From a virus: a stretch of DNA of 22,683 nucleotides. Shown piece by piece: positions 14,904 through 22,362 of the stretch. The notes under the pieces were generated by a model. That model made no database searches, was not told the origin of the DNA, and worked only from the letters and a program-made list of their open reading frames with translations. Positions within the stretch are counted from its first letter, which is position 1, and each line of letters starts with the position of its first letter. The position numbers and the translations under genes were made by a program. Where the stretch lies: IMG/VR virus record IMGVR_UViG_3300017706_000426, positions 1-22,683 of that record; one strand, written 5' to 3'.

Positions 14904-15453
14904 CTTGCGGCTCCTCTTCGTTGTTAGTCATGCCCAGCATACTGGCCTGCTCTTCATCCGAAGAACTCATTGCCTCTTTCGGATAAGGAGTTCCCATCAA
15001 ACCACCAGAGGGCATAGGCTGTGGTGGTGGCGGCGGTGCTGCCACATCAGGATCTTCGTCATCTAAAATGCCCAGCGCCATTCTTAGGCTGGTGGGAGTA
15101 ATCATTTTGTCTTTGTCGGTAGATGGAACCATCTTATGTTTAATACCGGCTTCTTTGGCTAATATGCCAATGTATCGGGCTACTGGCCCTGCAACGAGTA
15201 TAGCTAAATCAATGGCTATCTTACCTTTGGATATTCCCTGCATTAGGAGAGAGCCGGTAAGGCTTGCGGCGTCCATCTTTAGCTGAAGCATGGACATTAC
15301 CAAATGCTGTTGATCTGGCTCATTGAGCTTACTGATAAAGTAATCTACCGCCTCATCGTAGTCAGCATACTCCGGTGGCCGGTGCCAAGCGTAGTTACGA
15401 GTATCGGCTGTGAAGTTTGCGCCGGGAATAGGTGCATCAATTGGGAGTACCAT
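14890..15453 (-). CDS. Hypothetical late virion-associated protein (187 aa)
   Basis: I do not recognise the family. The N-terminal 60 residues are soluble with many aromatic and acidic residues. Residues 65-100 (LTGSLLMQGISKGKIAIDLAILVAGPVARYIGIL in outline) form an apolar region that could insert in a membrane. The last 60 residues are Pro-rich (five Pro in a row), then Ser/Glu/Met-rich and probably disordered. In T7-like gene order the small internal core protein gp14 precedes the larger core proteins, and this gene occupies that place before the lysozyme-domain and 1109-residue proteins, so a small ejection protein is a reasonable guess. AAGGAAG precedes the ATG. Confidence 0.6.
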   Translation of the reverse strand: MVLPIDAPIPGANFTADTRNYAWHRPPEYADYDEAVDYFISKLNEPDQQHLVMSMLQLKMDAASLTGSLLMQGISKGKIAIDLAILVAGPVARYIGILAKEAGIKHKMVPSTDKDKMITPTSLRMALGILDDEDPDVAAPPPPPQPMPSGGLMGTPYPKEAMSSSDEEQASMLGMTNNEEEPQDGLA

Positions 15454-15618
15454 TTATTCTTCTTCCTTTTCGATTTCACCCGTGAGTTGCTCTTCAAGCT
15501 CATCAAAATAATCAGGGGTGTAGACTAGGCCACCTTCCTTCAATCCATTGGAGTTGATAGGCAGTTTACCGTCAAGAAACCGCTTCACTGACTTCACTAC
15601 TGCGTGTTCAAACTTCAT
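15454..15618 (-). CDS. Small hypothetical protein (54 aa)
   Basis: This short gene fills what would otherwise be a gap in the late operon. It starts 11 bases inside the end of the S74-domain gene and stops immediately before the next ATG (TAAATG). The N-terminus is basic (MKFEHAVVKSVKRFLDGK), the middle has Gly and Tyr, and the C-terminus is acidic (DELEEQLTGEIEKEEE). GGGATG lies seven bases before the ATG. I know no family. Exact fit between two genes and a plausible ribosome site support it. Confidence 0.65.
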   Translation of the reverse strand: MKFEHAVVKSVKRFLDGKLPINSNGLKEGGLVYTPDYFDELEEQLTGEIEKEEE

Positions 15619-17860
15619 TGTTTATCATCCCGTAATTAACCTTCAGATAACCGTCCTCGCCTTGTGTTACGGCGTGTGGATGTGTTTTCAGGACTTCTTG
15701 GGCCAATACACCAATGCTAGGATGCTGGTCTGCGCCTAGTGCCTTGCCCTTATCGTTCCAATCCCAAGTGTAATAATTCACACCATCAACGGTATCGTAA
15801 TGCTCAATATTTTCTTTCAATCGAATGTCGGAGAACCAACTCATCACATCGATTTCTAATGGCCCATCATCAAATGGATTAAGGTCAATATCGCCCTCAA
15901 GAACATTTTCCACTGAATCTACCAGATCTATTTCAAGAGCTTCACCGGCCCCAAATGGATTAGCGTCTAAAGCCTCTAAGGCTGCCACGGCTGCGATAGT
16001 GGCTGTAACAGGGTTAGCCACAGCAAAAGCACCTAAGTTAGCTAAGACGCCACCACTACCTGCCGTTCCTGCCGCTGTTCCGGTGGCTGCAGCCGCTGTT
16101 CCGGTGGTTGCAGCCGCTGTTCCGGTGGTTGCCCCACCAGTAAAGACGCTCGTGACTCCACTGATTAAATCTCCTGCCCCTCCAATTAAGTCTATGCCAT
16201 CCCCATCGCCAATACCTACAGCGCCTAGTGCGGAGTTTAATCCGTCCATTACAGTGCCGTATGTTGAAGTCACTCCGTCTCTATATATAGAAGCGGTTAA
16301 GGCTGTACCCGCCAGACCAATAAGGGCTGTCATAGTTTCACTCATACCGCCACCCGCTTCGGAAGCGGCTTGCGCTCTAATTCCTGCCATTAGGATATTA
16401 GCGTCACGATCAGCATCGGAGTTGTAATTATTTACTGTGTGATCCAGTAGACTATCTACCCTATCCCACATTTGATTCATCGCCTCTTGGCTAAGATCCA
16501 ATCCATTACGAACATCTTCTGTGGCAGCATCAAACTCCATTTCTGTGTTTGTCTCGGCTACGGATTGCCGCCATTGAGCATTATCGGAGTCAATTTGATA
16601 CTGCATATCTGAGTAATATTTCTGCCGACTGTCTTCCATATCGGCCTCAAACTCAGCGCCATCATTTAATTCTCCGGCATTAAACCTTTTAATTTGATTA
16701 AGCTGCTCAGAACGATGCATTTGAATATTAGCATTCAGATTGTCGTAGTACTTTGTGAAGTCGTTTTCTTGCTCTACATCAAAGCGTCTAGCCACGTTTG
16801 TTTCGGCGGCATCTGAAAGCATTACGTCTATACGTTCTTGGGTATTAATAATCTCGGCTTCTTGCTCCAAGTCTAAGTTCTTTAAATCCATTTGCAGAAA
16901 GGCATCGGCATTGTTCACCGCCGCAGTTTCCCTCGCCCCTAGATTAGCTGTCTCAAATTTAGCCAAAGTTTGCGCTTTGTTAATAATCGACTCTTGGCGG
17001 TTGTCTAAATTCTCCGTAGTCAGCGTTTGAAAGAAAGACGCCTCATCCTTGGATATGCCTATCGTTGCTTCCATAATAGCGTTTGCCATCGCTGCAGTTG
17101 CTGCAGTACCGCTTATCCCATCGAAGGCTATGGTACGTTTTAACATACGAGCGGTAGATTGCGCCCACGGCGGGATAACAGGCTCACCCGTATCTGGGTC
17201 TTTAAATTGGCGGCTGATGATTTCCATCTGACCAGCAATTGTCGCCTTGGCGTCCGTATAGTTACCCTCTCCCAGTTCTTCTGCAAGTAAGCGCCCAGAC
17301 GTTGTAGAGGTATCGATAATCGTGGAGAAGTTTTGAGAAGCGTATTGGTTTAGGGCAGCACCGGTCTGGTTAACTGTACCATCTTCATTAACCCCTGAAG
17401 CTACCGCATCAATGTCAATTTCTATATCACTGGCGTCTATAAGCGCATTAGAATCCTCAGTAATCTCACCCTGCGCTGCATTTACCGTAGTTTCTGGAGT
17501 TCCTAAATCCTCTAAAACAGTCTCAACATTATCTGAGTAACCTGCCGCATCGGGAATATCAGTAATCTCGTCTGCTAATGTAACATCTTCTTCAGCCACA
17601 GTATTTGTATTATCTATGACCAGATCATCCCCTAGCTCATAGCGCTCATCAGTAGCATCAAGATTTGTTCCCGTAGCGTCAGGATCTAATTCAGTATAAT
17701 TATCACTTACCAACAGATCATTATCAGTCAAAAACGTATTAGGATCATCGGCCAAGGACTGTATATCAGTATCCTGAGCAGTCATGCCAACGTCATCCAT
17801 AGCACCGTCGAGATCGAAGATGTCTTCGTCCGAGTCGATTGTCACATCATCTTCAGCCAT
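15608..17860 (-). CDS. Large late protein with C-terminal S74 chaperone/autoprotease domain
   Basis: The 750-residue protein has three parts. The first 170 residues are extremely acidic (Asp/Thr/Ile/Glu, almost no Lys). The middle (about 180-500) is helical and Gln/Asn/Glu-rich with coiled-coil character. A Gly/Ala/Thr-rich region includes a repeated ATTGTAA. The last 74 residues are a Peptidase S74 domain: Ser677-Asp-Ile-Arg-Leu-Lys682, then YYTWDWN, IGVLAQEV and GYLKVNYG. S74 domains fold trimeric fibres and then cut themselves off using the Ser and Lys. The usual helical end of the domain is almost absent, as the protein stops seven residues after the final Tyr. I chose the ATG with AAAGGGA eight bases upstream, which overlaps the spanin stop. 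It may be a fibre, spike or internal protein; the S74 call is firm, the role is not. Confidence 0.75.
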   Translation of the reverse strand: MAEDDVTIDSDEDIFDLDGAMDDVGMTAQDTDIQSLADDPNTFLTDNDLLVSDNYTELDPDATGTNLDATDERYELGDDLVIDNTNTVAEEDVTLADEITDIPDAAGYSDNVETVLEDLGTPETTVNAAQGEITEDSNALIDASDIEIDIDAVASGVNEDGTVNQTGAALNQYASQNFSTIIDTSTTSGRLLAEELGEGNYTDAKATIAGQMEIISRQFKDPDTGEPVIPPWAQSTARMLKRTIAFDGISGTAATAAMANAIMEATIGISKDEASFFQTLTTENLDNRQESIINKAQTLAKFETANLGARETAAVNNADAFLQMDLKNLDLEQEAEIINTQERIDVMLSDAAETNVARRFDVEQENDFTKYYDNLNANIQMHRSEQLNQIKRFNAGELNDGAEFEADMEDSRQKYYSDMQYQIDSDNAQWRQSVAETNTEMEFDAATEDVRNGLDLSQEAMNQMWDRVDSLLDHTVNNYNSDADRDANILMAGIRAQAASEAGGGMSETMTALIGLAGTALTASIYRDGVTSTYGTVMDGLNSALGAVGIGDGDGIDLIGGAGDLISGVTSVFTGGATTGTAAATTGTAAAATGTAAGTAGSGGVLANLGAFAVANPVTATIAAVAALEALDANPFGAGEALEIDLVDSVENVLEGDIDLNPFDDGPLEIDVMSWFSDIRLKENIEHYDTVDGVNYYTWDWNDKGKALGADQHPSIGVLAQEVLKTHPHAVTQGEDGYLKVNYGMINNEV
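16071..16132 (-). repeat. Three 21-bp tandem repeats in the S74-domain gene
   Basis: The unit GCCGCTGTTCCGGTGGTTGCA (21 bases) is repeated three times head to tail with one mismatch between the first and second copies and a changed last base in the third. On the coding strand it encodes the seven-residue repeat Ala-Thr-Thr-Gly-Thr-Ala-Ala. Copy number may vary by slippage without breaking the frame. Confidence 0.9.
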
Positions 17861-18104
17861 TAATATTATCCCTTTCGGCTTCGCACCGTCTGATACGATC
17901 ACGTAAGTAAATGTAGTTTTTCATCGCTTCCTCTATCGCCCGACTGTCAGGGGGAAGAGCTTCGATTTCATCTGCTAATTGATTGTTGAAGCTGTCGCTG
18001 TACTGCGCCATAGACGGGCAGTAGACCTCAAGCTGCGTTCTATAGACCGTTGTTACGCAGCCGGTCAGTGACAGAGCTACGATCAGTAAGAGTATCGTTC
18101 TCAT
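17853..18104 (-). CDS. Rz1: Outer-membrane spanin subunit (Rz1-like lipoprotein)
   Basis: The 83-residue product has a short signal peptide (MRTILLLIVALS) and a lipobox Leu13-Thr-Gly-Cys16, so the mature protein should be lipidated at Cys16 and anchored in the outer membrane. The periplasmic part contains ALPPDS and a helical C-terminus. In lambda-type lysis the Rz1 lipoprotein joins the inner-membrane Rz protein to fuse the two membranes once peptidoglycan has been cut. The start lies inside the Rz-like gene in another frame, an overlap of 65 bases, and the end overlaps the S74-domain gene by eight bases. Sequence conservation in spanins is low, so the call rests on lipobox, size and position. 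Confidence 0.8.
   Translation of the reverse strand: MRTILLLIVALSLTGCVTTVYRTQLEVYCPSMAQYSDSFNNQLADEIEALPPDSRAIEEAMKNYIYLRDRIRRCEAERDNING
17869..17875 (-). promoter_or_regulatory. Ribosome binding site that fixes the S74-protein start
   Basis: AAAGGGA lies eight bases before the ATG at 17860 within the last codons of the Rz1-like gene. It supports that ATG over an in-frame start 42 bases upstream, which lies wholly inside the spanin gene and would add a non-acidic stretch unlike the rest of the N-terminus. Confidence 0.7.
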
Positions 18105-18276
18105 GTTCTGCCATGTTTTTGTAAAAATCAGAGGCCTGTGTCTGTGCCTCTAATTCGTCCTCAAGGACTTTGGTTTTCTCTTTAGCCCGTCCTTTGACCT
18201 GACCCATCACGTAAATGATAGGTAAGGCCAGAGCTAAAGCGCCTATTGCGTAGGACTTTATTTTAGAGAAAAGCAT
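18040..18276 (-). CDS. Rz: Inner-membrane spanin subunit (Rz-like)
   Basis: The 78-residue protein has one N-terminal membrane helix (about 7-25, SYAIGALALALPIIYVMG) followed by a basic turn and a charged coiled coil (KEKTKVLEDELEAQTQASDFYKN), the standard plan of an i-spanin. It would span the periplasm and bind the lipoprotein partner encoded in the overlapping gene. It is short for an Rz protein (lambda Rz is about 150 residues). The ATG shares a base with the endolysin stop (TGATG) and has AAGGAAGG some nine bases upstream; a TTG directly before it is an unlikely alternative. Confidence 0.8.
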   Translation of the reverse strand: MLFSKIKSYAIGALALALPIIYVMGQVKGRAKEKTKVLEDELEAQTQASDFYKNMAEHENDTLTDRSSVTDRLRNNGL

Positions 18277-19007
18277 CAATGGATGCCTTCCTTGTGGTCA
18301 TTAAATCTGGCATACGCTGCCAGTGCGATACCGCCTATTGCACAGAGCAAAAAGATAGTCTTCATGCTGTCGCTATAGGGAACCAAGGCTTCGATCTGAG
18401 GGGCAATTTCGCCCAGCGCCGTAGCGGCTCCAGCTACACCAGCGCCCACCATAGTCTTAGACTTAGTAAGCGGCTTAACTGCTTCGGCAGTAACCTTTTG
18501 AGCCATCATCGGCCCACCTTCATCAGATGGGAGTTGGGCGTCACGGGAGAATATAGCTGCTTCGGCTGCACGGCGGCGTGTCAGGCCACGAAGAGGCGTC
18601 AGCTTGCCGTCTACTCTGGCCTTGTTCCATCTCAAAAACTGCTCTGGTACGGCATCATAATCACCCGCATTAAGCTTTTTTAACAAGGTCGAGCTACGGA
18701 AGTTACCGCCGCCCAAGTTAAATACAAAGGATGTTAAAGCGTCATACTGGCCTTGCGATAATGGTACGTTAACGTATTTCTTAACTATCTTGCCGTGTTC
18801 ATCTAGGTCTTCCATCAACCGCTTTTCGGCATAATCCACAGTCCACTTATCTCCAGACCTTACGCCTTTCGTGGCCCCAAATCCGTTTGTCCAGCGGTTT
18901 GCGACACAACGGTAGGCATGGACTAATCCATCATCGCCCATCTTATGTAGGCCTTCGAACTTCTTCACTAGATCAACGCATTGCTGCGATACACTTACGG
19001 GATGCAT
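18276..19007 (-). CDS. GH24 endolysin (lysozyme) with C-terminal membrane helix
   Basis: The 243-residue enzyme cleaves peptidoglycan glycan strands at lysis. The GH24 triad is Glu18 (KKFEG), Cys34 and Thr40 (CVANRWTNGFGAT), and the downstream family pattern is intact (QYDALTSFVFNLGGG, STLLKKLNAGDYD, GLTRRRAAEAAIF). The spacing from Glu18 to Cys34 is longer than the usual eight residues because of an insertion (HKMGDDGLV). After residue 165 comes a non-enzymatic tail with a Gly/Ala-rich segment (MVGAGVAGAATALG) and a membrane helix at about 214-233 (SMKTIFLLCAIGGIALAAYA), ending in charged residues. The tail may tether the enzyme to the inner membrane or act as a built-in holin, since no separate holin is seen in the cassette. 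There is no N-terminal signal or SAR helix. AAAGGAAG and the promoter position fix the start. Confidence 0.9.
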   Translation of the reverse strand: MHPVSVSQQCVDLVKKFEGLHKMGDDGLVHAYRCVANRWTNGFGATKGVRSGDKWTVDYAEKRLMEDLDEHGKIVKKYVNVPLSQGQYDALTSFVFNLGGGNFRSSTLLKKLNAGDYDAVPEQFLRWNKARVDGKLTPLRGLTRRRAAEAAIFSRDAQLPSDEGGPMMAQKVTAEAVKPLTKSKTMVGAGVAGAATALGEIAPQIEALVPYSDSMKTIFLLCAIGGIALAAYARFNDHKEGIH

Positions 19008-19011
19008 ACTA

Positions 19012-19019
19012 CTTCCTTT
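19012..19019 (-). promoter_or_regulatory. Ribosome binding site of the endolysin
   Basis: AAAGGAAG ends four bases before the ATG at 19007. An in-frame ATG 42 bases upstream has no such site and overlaps the -10 box, so a transcript from the local promoter could not include it. Confidence 0.8.
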
Positions 19020-19047
19020 GGAATATAAATTTTGGGGGTGTATATGC

Positions 19048-19076
19048 ATTATACATTAATTATGCGTACTTATCAA
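19048..19076 (-). promoter_or_regulatory. Sigma70-type promoter of the lysis cassette
   Basis: On the minus strand TTGATA (five of six), a 17-base spacer and TATAAT (six of six) form a near-ideal host-type promoter in the short gap between the tail fibre gene and the endolysin. Initiation is expected near 19041, giving a leader of about 33 bases. It would boost lysis, spanin and downstream ejection-protein genes over the upstream tail genes. Confidence 0.8.
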
Positions 19077-19091
19077 CACTTAACTAATTGA

Positions 19092-19928
19092 TTACAAACG
19101 GTTTTCTAATACTTCTATACGATCATTTGCTTCTTGCAATGCCGCCCACAACAGAGGAATTAGGCTGGTATAGTCCACAGTCTGGTAAATTGGCATTCCA
19201 TCGTTATCTGTAGCATCTTTGGTCCCGTGAACTGCCCACGGCGTAGCCTCTTGTAGTTCATGGGCTATAAACATTGCCCGGGATTTTGTGTCACTGTCTC
19301 GCTTACCCATAATCGGGTCTACAGACATGATTGTATCTATGGCCCCTTGGACGCCACCTTCAACCGTCTTATACCGATAGTCAGAAGTCGTTACATAGCT
19401 GGCCGCTGAAACTGCATTCGTGACGGTAGCATTGTCGCAGGTAATATCACCCGTAACCGAAGCATCACCACTCAAGAATAAATCCTGCCAACGATTATTG
19501 TTTGTGCCAAGATCTTTGGTATTTGTTGCATCAGGAACCAATGCACCATCGGCCACATTAATATGAGCCAAGGCTTGCCAGACTGCATTATCTGCAGTTG
19601 AGTTAGCACAGACATGCATACGATCTGTGGTCACGTTCACCCACACTGACCCGACTGCATAGCCCAAATCCGTATCGTCATTGACCGTAGGATCTGACGT
19701 AGCATCTAGCTTGTTCAAGCCTCCAACTCCACCGTGTGCGGCTGGTAGGTAGCCTGTGACTGAGCTTGTCAGTGAAATCTTTGCGCTATCACCCGCTACG
19801 CCGGTATGCGTATGACCACTGGTTCCAAAGGCTGTCTGTAGTTGGTTAAACTCTGCGTTCAGTGGCGCTGCAGTAATATCCAGTGTGTTCTGTATGCTGC
19901 TTGCCGACTGTCTGGTATATCCTGCCAT
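19092..19928 (-). CDS. Short tail fibre protein with C-terminal S74 domain
   Basis: The 278-residue protein begins with a helix (SIQNTLDITAAPLNAEFNQLQTAFG), then fibre-type sequence with HTHTG, GGVGGL and DLGTNNNRWQDLFLSGD, the last being a pattern common just before S74 domains. The S74 domain starts near residue 180 with Ser182-Asp-Tyr-Arg-Tyr-Lys187, has FIAHELQEATPWAV and ends in VDYTSLIPLLWAALQEANDRIEVLE, a coiled coil. Ser182 and Lys187 are the expected catalytic pair for self-cleavage after trimer folding. It probably forms the receptor-binding fibre or part of it. The ATG shares a base with the stop of the nozzle-like gene, and AGGGAA lies eight bases upstream. Confidence 0.8.
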   Translation of the reverse strand: MAGYTRQSASSIQNTLDITAAPLNAEFNQLQTAFGTSGHTHTGVAGDSAKISLTSSVTGYLPAAHGGVGGLNKLDATSDPTVNDDTDLGYAVGSVWVNVTTDRMHVCANSTADNAVWQALAHINVADGALVPDATNTKDLGTNNNRWQDLFLSGDASVTGDITCDNATVTNAVSAASYVTTSDYRYKTVEGGVQGAIDTIMSVDPIMGKRDSDTKSRAMFIAHELQEATPWAVHGTKDATDNDGMPIYQTVDYTSLIPLLWAALQEANDRIEVLENRL

Positions 19929-21607
19929 TATCTTTTCCCTGACTGTGCAAATTCAAATACTAGCCCTTGGATAGAATGTGGGCTGGCTACTGCGTCTGTT
20001 ACGAAGGTAGCTCTGGTAGAGTAGCCGCTGCCTTGTATGTCTGACACGATGACGGGCTTACTTGAGCCGCCATATTTAACGTCTGTGGCGTTATAACTAA
20101 TGTTCCTACCACCATAGACTGTAGGTGCGCCGGTAGAGTTCTGGCTGTAATCCCGTGGTGTAGAAGTGTCTGGATCAGACCAATCGTATTCAATGTTAAG
20201 AAGCATCGTGAATGGGCCTTCTGCCCTAATAAACGTATTTAACTTATGAATCACTTTGCGGATTTCAGTATCGCCAAAGTCTAAAAACGGCGTGGAGTAG
20301 AGGCTGATAATGTTAGCACCGGCTAGGCTGTTGCCTGTTTCTTGGCGATATACCTTACCATCAAAACCACCATGTAAGACGTACTCTTCTGCTCCTATGT
20401 ATTCGCTCGTACAGACCGATACCTTAAAGCCCAGTAGCTCAGAAAACTCCCAGCCCATGCCTTGTGGAGTACTGGTCAAGCCACCTAATATGCCTTTGCC
20501 TTCGGAAGTATTGTCGCCCACAAAAAGACGGATCTGAGACTTGGCTCTTATAACCGTAGAATTAAGCGTATCTAAATCCTCATTACGGATAATATCAGTC
20601 AGCTTGCCTTGTATATTTTTGCTGATAGAGCGGATCTCTACGTCACCAATATTGGCAGTACCTGAAACAGGGCGCAGACCATCTGGGCTTAGAAATATTA
20701 GATCCCCGCCTAGCTCTTGTACTGAGTCACGGGCTACACAGCCTACGTTGCTGGTTACATTGTCAGGCTTAAACGGGGCAGTAGCTCCTTGGGCCGTATT
20801 CTTAGCCAGCTTCTTAATAGCGTTCTGACCGAAGACAAACAAATCTTCACGGAACGGCTTTAGCTGTACGACTTTAAATCCTGCAGAATATTGGTGGCTA
20901 TCCGCCGCCGTAGTCCAAGTATATGGATCTTGTGGCGCTGAATGTGCAATGCCATTCTGGTATGCGACATCCCCCGCAATAAACAGGTAGTCCTCAAACA
21001 CTTCTACAATCTCTGGGGCATCGTAAGCATTCGGCCCACCGGCACTGGACGATCCACCTGAGTTGGTTGAGAGTACCTGCTTCCAGTTAGTGCCGTCAAA
21101 GATTGTCAGAGGGTTTATGCCATCGACAAAGGCCACCATAGAGCCGCTGCCAAAGTTAAACTGCACATGGCGTATCTTGGTAATAGTCTTGGAGCCGCTA
21201 ACTGTGTTGTGTGTCAGTCCGGTGGTAATTTTGCTCCAGCCAGAGCCGGTATTGTGTTTCCAAAAAGAGTAAGTATTTCCACCAACATCCTTACGTGCGG
21301 CTATAATGTAAGGCGATCCCAAAACTTCATTACGGTACATGCAGAGGCCAAGGATTTTGCCTTCGGCTACAGGATTACTTGAGCCGTCTAATGCCTGTAC
21401 TTCCTGCCCGTACTCGCCACCAGAATAGGTAGCCGTGGTATCGTAATGATCAAAGCCTTCTATGCGTCTGTAGCCACCAAATAAACTAGGCTCGTAGTTC
21501 AATAGGCGAGTAGCTGCACCGGGGAAGTTAGCAGCAAGATCCAAATGGTTCTCGTTGCTATTAAGCCCACCCTTGCAGATAACCTTATAAGAGTCGATAC
21601 GATCCAC
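19928..21607 (-). CDS. Tail tubular protein B / nozzle-like protein
   Basis: The 559-residue protein follows the gp11-like gene as T7 gp12 does. The N-terminal segment FPGAATRLLNYEPSLFGGYRRIEGF (about 29-53 in outline) is the type of sequence seen at the start of podovirus nozzle or head-completion proteins. The body is rich in beta-strands with repeated aromatic-Gly patterns (GVTS-like PDGLRPVSG, DGKVYRQETG, YDAPEIVEVFEDYLFIAGD), consistent with a beta-propeller. It would form the distal part of the short tail. The start is GTG overlapping the previous stop (TAGTG), so translation is probably coupled. The assignment is from position and general pattern; detailed homology was not tested. Confidence 0.7.
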   Translation of the reverse strand: MDRIDSYKVICKGGLNSNENHLDLAANFPGAATRLLNYEPSLFGGYRRIEGFDHYDTTATYSGGEYGQEVQALDGSSNPVAEGKILGLCMYRNEVLGSPYIIAARKDVGGNTYSFWKHNTGSGWSKITTGLTHNTVSGSKTITKIRHVQFNFGSGSMVAFVDGINPLTIFDGTNWKQVLSTNSGGSSSAGGPNAYDAPEIVEVFEDYLFIAGDVAYQNGIAHSAPQDPYTWTTAADSHQYSAGFKVVQLKPFREDLFVFGQNAIKKLAKNTAQGATAPFKPDNVTSNVGCVARDSVQELGGDLIFLSPDGLRPVSGTANIGDVEIRSISKNIQGKLTDIIRNEDLDTLNSTVIRAKSQIRLFVGDNTSEGKGILGGLTSTPQGMGWEFSELLGFKVSVCTSEYIGAEEYVLHGGFDGKVYRQETGNSLAGANIISLYSTPFLDFGDTEIRKVIHKLNTFIRAEGPFTMLLNIEYDWSDPDTSTPRDYSQNSTGAPTVYGGRNISYNATDVKYGGSSKPVIVSDIQGSGYSTRATFVTDAVASPHSIQGLVFEFAQSGKR

Positions 21608-22350
21608 TATACACCACTCACTGATCTAAAACTGGCTGAAGCATTCCCGCCGCCAAAGTTAACTCTGGTATCTCTGACTTCTGAATAGGCATTAATATAT
21701 TGAGATTTCATATCAGCTATAGCCCGTTCAAAATTGCGCTGGGCTAGTTGGGCCGACTCTGGATTATCCTTGAACATATAGATGTGATACAGCGCACCCT
21801 CTACAAAGATTGGTGTCAGTACGTCTGGATACACAAGAGCGCCGGTAGGTGTATCGTTATATGCTACAAGCTCAGTCGGGTGTAGGAAGTATCGAAACTC
21901 TAGGCGATACGGCTTATCAGGCGCTGGGCTAATGCCAAATCCTACGCCGTGGCTGGGGAATACATACTCAGGGCGACTGATACCTGCAGTAGCTGCATCA
22001 TCGTCTTTATCACGATAGCTCTTGTACCATACATCCCGATCTATGTACTGCAGGGAGCGGTTATCTGTAGAGAAAGTACCATCGCCCACGATCTGAAAAG
22101 AGTTCCATTCAAGCGTCTTGGCTCTAGTCGGGTTACTATATTCTGTCTGCCCAACTACAACCTGAGTAAGCTCCTGAGCCGCATTAAAAGGCCACTCAAA
22201 TTGCTGGGCGTTGAAGTCAAATATGGCGCTGTTAATCGCATCCTTAGCCGCCGCCTGTATGCCACGAGCGTTCTCAAAGTCAGACTGCGTAAGCTCGACT
22301 TCATTGAGTCGCCTTAGCACCCGATTAGTCAGGTCTAAAAATATAGTCAT
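21607..22350 (-). CDS. Tail tubular protein A / adaptor-like protein
   Basis: The 247-residue protein matches the general plan of T7 gp11-type adaptors. A helical N-terminus (LDLTNRVLRRLNEVELTQSDF, GIQAAAKDAINSAIFDFN) is followed by a beta-rich middle (WNSFQIVGDG, YRLEFRYFLHP) and a C-terminal helical pair (PIFVEGALYHIYMF, SAQLAQRNFERAIADMKSQYINAY). It would form the ring connecting the portal to the tail nozzle. AAAAGG lies about nine bases before the ATG, 12 bases after the stop of the upstream gene. Order with the next gene supports the call. Confidence 0.75.
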   Translation of the reverse strand: MTIFLDLTNRVLRRLNEVELTQSDFENARGIQAAAKDAINSAIFDFNAQQFEWPFNAAQELTQVVVGQTEYSNPTRAKTLEWNSFQIVGDGTFSTDNRSLQYIDRDVWYKSYRDKDDDAATAGISRPEYVFPSHGVGFGISPAPDKPYRLEFRYFLHPTELVAYNDTPTGALVYPDVLTPIFVEGALYHIYMFKDNPESAQLAQRNFERAIADMKSQYINAYSEVRDTRVNFGGGNASASFRSVSGV

Positions 22351-22362
22351 GTATGGGCCTTT

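Noticed and set aside
15825-16427. 200-residue open frame on the + strand
   Set aside because: It is a shadow of the S74-domain gene; its Ala/Pro/Val repeats simply read the 21-bp tandem repeats backwards.
19008-19049. Upstream ATG giving a 257-residue endolysin
   Set aside because: It overlaps the TATAAT box, lies upstream of the expected transcript start and has no ribosome site, whereas the ATG at 19007 has AAAGGAAG.
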